Shown piece after piece: positions 4,715 to 6,667 of a DNA stretch of 6,667 nucleotides. The stretch is taken from NCBI GenBank assembly GCA_044370695.1, contig JBILVB010000188.1, forward strand, positions 1-6,667, read 5' to 3'. Position 1 is the first letter of the stretch. Each line of letters opens with the position of its first letter. The position numbers and the translations under genes are program-made. Under the pieces are notes generated by a model, which saw only the letters and a program-made list of their open reading frames with translations, had not been told where the DNA came from and made no database searches. The DNA comes from JBEIFW01 sp044370695 (lineage in GTDB: Bacteria; Actinomycetota; Acidimicrobiia; Acidimicrobiales; Ilumatobacteraceae).

Positions 4715-6667
4715 CTGAGCGCAGGCGGCCTTCGCCCCGATCGCCCGGCGCTGGCCGGTCGCGCCGACGAACTGACGGCGCTGTCGGCTGCGCTCGGCGC
4801 TGCGCGTGCCGGCGAGGCGACCACCGTCGTCGTGCGGGGCGAGGCCGGCATCGGGAAGTCCTCGCTGCTGCGGTCGTTCCTGCGGGCCTGCCCGCCGTCG
4901 GTCGAGATCGTCTTGAGCACTGCGCAGGACGACGGGGTGCCGTTCCGCCCGGTGCACGCGTTGCTCGAGCGGTTGGGGGTGGACGTCGGAACCGAGACCG
5001 CGATGGGGAACGGCCCCGGCGAGATCGGTCTGCAGGTGGCCCGGGCGGTGGCGGGCCGCAGCATCGATCGCACCGTGATCGTCGCCGTCGACGACGTTCA
5101 CCTTGCCGACCCGGCGTCGTGCGCCGTGCTGCAAGCCGTGATCGCCGACTGTTCGGACCGGTCGATCGCCGAACCGGTCCGGCTCCTGGTCCTGCTGACC
5201 GTGCGAGAGCATCCCGACGGCCAGCGGCCGGCCGACGGGATGCTGCGGGCCTTGGGGACCACCCACGAACCCGTCGAGATGGTCGTCGGTCGTCTCGACG
5301 AGCACGGCGTCGCAGCGTTGATGTTTCAGGAGTCGGGGAGCTGGCCGGCGCCGCTCGACGCCCGCCGGGTGTTGGCGGCGACGGGCGGCCATCCGATGGT
5401 GGTCCGCCTGGCCGCGCGCGGCGACCGCGCTGCGCCGCCCGCAGGCGGTTCGCTCGACGCCGCGGTGGACCGCCGACTCGGTGAGTTGCCACCCGCTGCG
5501 CACGCCGTGCTCGAGGCCTGCGCCGTCGTCGACGAGCCCTTCGACCTCGACCTGGTCGAGAACGGTCTCGGCGTCGTCGGCGTGGCCGATCGGCTCGCCG
5601 ATCCCGACCTCGACGGGATCGTGCTGCGGGAGAACAACGGGTGGCGGTTCACGCACGGTGCGTTCCGCGATCGGATCCTGGCGGCGCGGGGTGCACGGCG
5701 AAGAGCCGAGTTGCACCGACTTGCGGCCGACGCACTGCTCCGCCGGGGTGACGACGACGCCGTGCTGCGAGCCGACCACCACCTCGACGCCGCCGGTCCC
5801 GTCGCAGACGGTCCGCAACGGCGGGCCGTCGCGGTGCGTGCCGGGGCGATCGCCGCAGCGCGCGGTGCGTGGACCCGGAGCGCGGACACCTACGTGGTCG
5901 CGCTCGGACCGCACCTCGAACACGCCGGCGAGCTCGACGGCGACACGCTGATCGCCGCCGGCCAGGCCCTGATCCGGGACAGTCAGCCGCGAGCGGCCGA
6001 GCCGGTACTCGACCTCGCGCTCGCCCGGGTCGAGTCCCCGGAGCGCGCGCTCGAGTTGGCCACCCTGGCGGTCCGGATCCAGCTCATGATGTCGCGGCTC
6101 ACCGGTCGGAGCGACCTGCTGGAACGGCTGCACGCGCTGGTCGCCCGGAGCGATCTCCCCCCTGCACTGCGCTGCGAAGGCTGGGTTGCGCTCGCGGACG
6201 TCGCCTACCTGCGGGGTGACCGCCTGGAGGGGATGCGTTGCTGTGCCGAAGCGAGCCGCCTCGCCAACGAGACCCACGACGCCAAGGCTCAGGCGATGGC
6301 GGCCTACGCCGAGGGGCTGCAACTGCTCGGTGCGTTGCGCGTGCGCGAGGCCCGCCGGCTGTTCCTCGACGTTCCCCGCCGGGGCCTCGGTGAACTCGAC
6401 CCGGTGCAGGTGTGGTGGCGAGTACGAGCCGGAGTCAGCGCCTTCCATGCCGGCATGACGCGCGACGCGTCGCGTCGTCTGAACGAGGGCGCTTCGCTGG
6501 CGTCCCGAGTCGGTCGCATCGGGGAACAGGCTCTCGCAGCGACGTACCGCAGCGCGCTCGCGATGATCGACGGCGATCGGGTCGCCGCCCGGGCCCTGGG
6601 TTGGCACGCGGTCCGGCTCATGCGGCGCTCGGCGTACCCGCCCGCGCAGGCTGCGTACCCGCAACTC
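4715..6667 (+). CDS. LuxR-family (LAL/STAND) ATPase regulator with TPR-like region (partial, 3' end outside window)
   Basis: This looks like a large signal-transducing ATPase of the MalT/LAL type. In that family an ATPase and a helical repeat sensor usually precede a C-terminal LuxR helix-turn-helix. The visible 651 codons run open to the right edge, so any DNA-binding domain is unseen. LAGRADELTAL (about 14-24) is the family's usual entry motif. Walker A is GEAGIGKS (42-49), and Walker B is VIVAVDDVH with Asp126-Asp127. LVLLTVRE resembles sensor 1. TGGHPMVVRLAARG (223-236), FTHGAFRDRI (312-321) and ADHHLDAAG with His355-His356 follow the usual LAL order. From about 370 on, the sequence is Ala/Leu-rich paired helices resembling TPRs. 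No ATG, GTG or TTG lies in frame before the conserved motifs. The CTG at 4715, with GAGGAGGG 8 bases upstream, is therefore the best start. A sequencing frameshift after the ATG at 4686 is the main alternative. Family is likely; the regulated target is unknown. Confidence 0.8.
   Translation, partial: MSAGGLRPDRPALAGRADELTALSAALGAARAGEATTVVVRGEAGIGKSSLLRSFLRACPPSVEIVLSTAQDDGVPFRPVHALLERLGVDVGTETAMGNGPGEIGLQVARAVAGRSIDRTVIVAVDDVHLADPASCAVLQAVIADCSDRSIAEPVRLLVLLTVREHPDGQRPADGMLRALGTTHEPVEMVVGRLDEHGVAALMFQESGSWPAPLDARRVLAATGGHPMVVRLAARGDRAAPPAGGSLDAAVDRRLGELPPAAHAVLEACAVVDEPFDLDLVENGLGVVGVADRLADPDLDGIVLRENNGWRFTHGAFRDRILAARGARRRAELHRLAADALLRRGDDDAVLRADHHLDAAGPVADGPQRRAVAVRAGAIAAARGAWTRSADTYVVALGPHLEHAGELDGDTLIAAGQALIRDSQPRAAEPVLDLALARVESPERALELATLAVRIQLMMSRLTGRSDLLERLHALVARSDLPPALRCEGWVALADVAYLRGDRLEGMRCCAEASRLANETHDAKAQAMAAYAEGLQLLGALRVREARRLFLDVPRRGLGELDPVQVWWRVRAGVSAFHAGMTRDASRRLNEGASLASRVGRIGEQALAATYRSALAMIDGDRVAARALGWHAVRLMRRSAYPPAQAAYPQL

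Noticed and set aside
4686..4720. Programmed -1 frameshift joining ATG 4686 to the ATPase
   Set aside because: A -1 shift before the TGA would give a continuous frame, but there is no slippery heptamer. A CTG start with a well-spaced Shine-Dalgarno is simpler.
4376..6664. Very long minus-strand open frame (762 codons) opposite the ATPase
   Set aside because: The plus strand carries ordered LAL motifs, including Walker A and B, while the minus translation is low-complexity Arg/Pro/Gly. It also overlaps the lipoprotein gene's end.

Overview
This is a high-GC bacterial window with GTG starts, strong third-position G/C bias and TAGNNT-type -10 boxes. Its gene order (surA-like lipoprotein, mazG, eno, ftsB/divIC on one strand) is one known from Actinomycetota. 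The Thr/Pro-rich lipoprotein and overall style would suit the class Acidimicrobiia, but that placement is inference. No rRNA, tRNA, CRISPR array, insertion sequence or phage gene was seen. Genes fill nearly the whole window, and no gap between genes exceeds about 110 bases.

Left part (1-3690, all on the minus strand; read right to left). A SurA-N-type lipoprotein (3124-3690) is followed after 16 bases by a YabN-like MazG, a tetrapyrrole-methylase-like domain fused to MazG pyrophosphohydrolase repeats (1635-3107). Next is a 46-base gap with a hairpin, a palindrome and a probable promoter. Enolase follows (299-1588), and its stop codon overlaps the GTG start of an FtsB/DivIC-like division protein (1-302) that runs off the left edge. 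This is a housekeeping block: extracytoplasmic protein folding, nucleotide-pool cleaning, glycolysis and septum assembly. The surA-like gene and eno both look leaderless, each with a TAGNNT box 8-9 bases before its GTG.

Right part (3691-6667, plus strand). An 87-base divergent promoter region separates the left block from a lipoprotein gene (3778-4605). The lipoprotein has a clear lipobox, a six-copy 15-bp repeat encoding an APTTL-type tether, and an unrecognised two-cysteine domain. After a 109-base gap comes the first 651 codons of a large STAND/LuxR-type (LAL) ATPase that continues past the right edge. It has good Walker A and B motifs and a helical TPR-like region.

The most interesting stretch is the ATPase leader (4669-4717). 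The only start that keeps the conserved N-terminus is a CTG with an ideally spaced Shine-Dalgarno. That Shine-Dalgarno can be folded away by a perfect CCTCC/GGAGG hairpin. A four-codon ATG reading frame overlaps the hairpin and stops inside its loop. Together this looks like a possible translational switch for a regulator gene. Everything beyond the sequence itself is hypothesis here.
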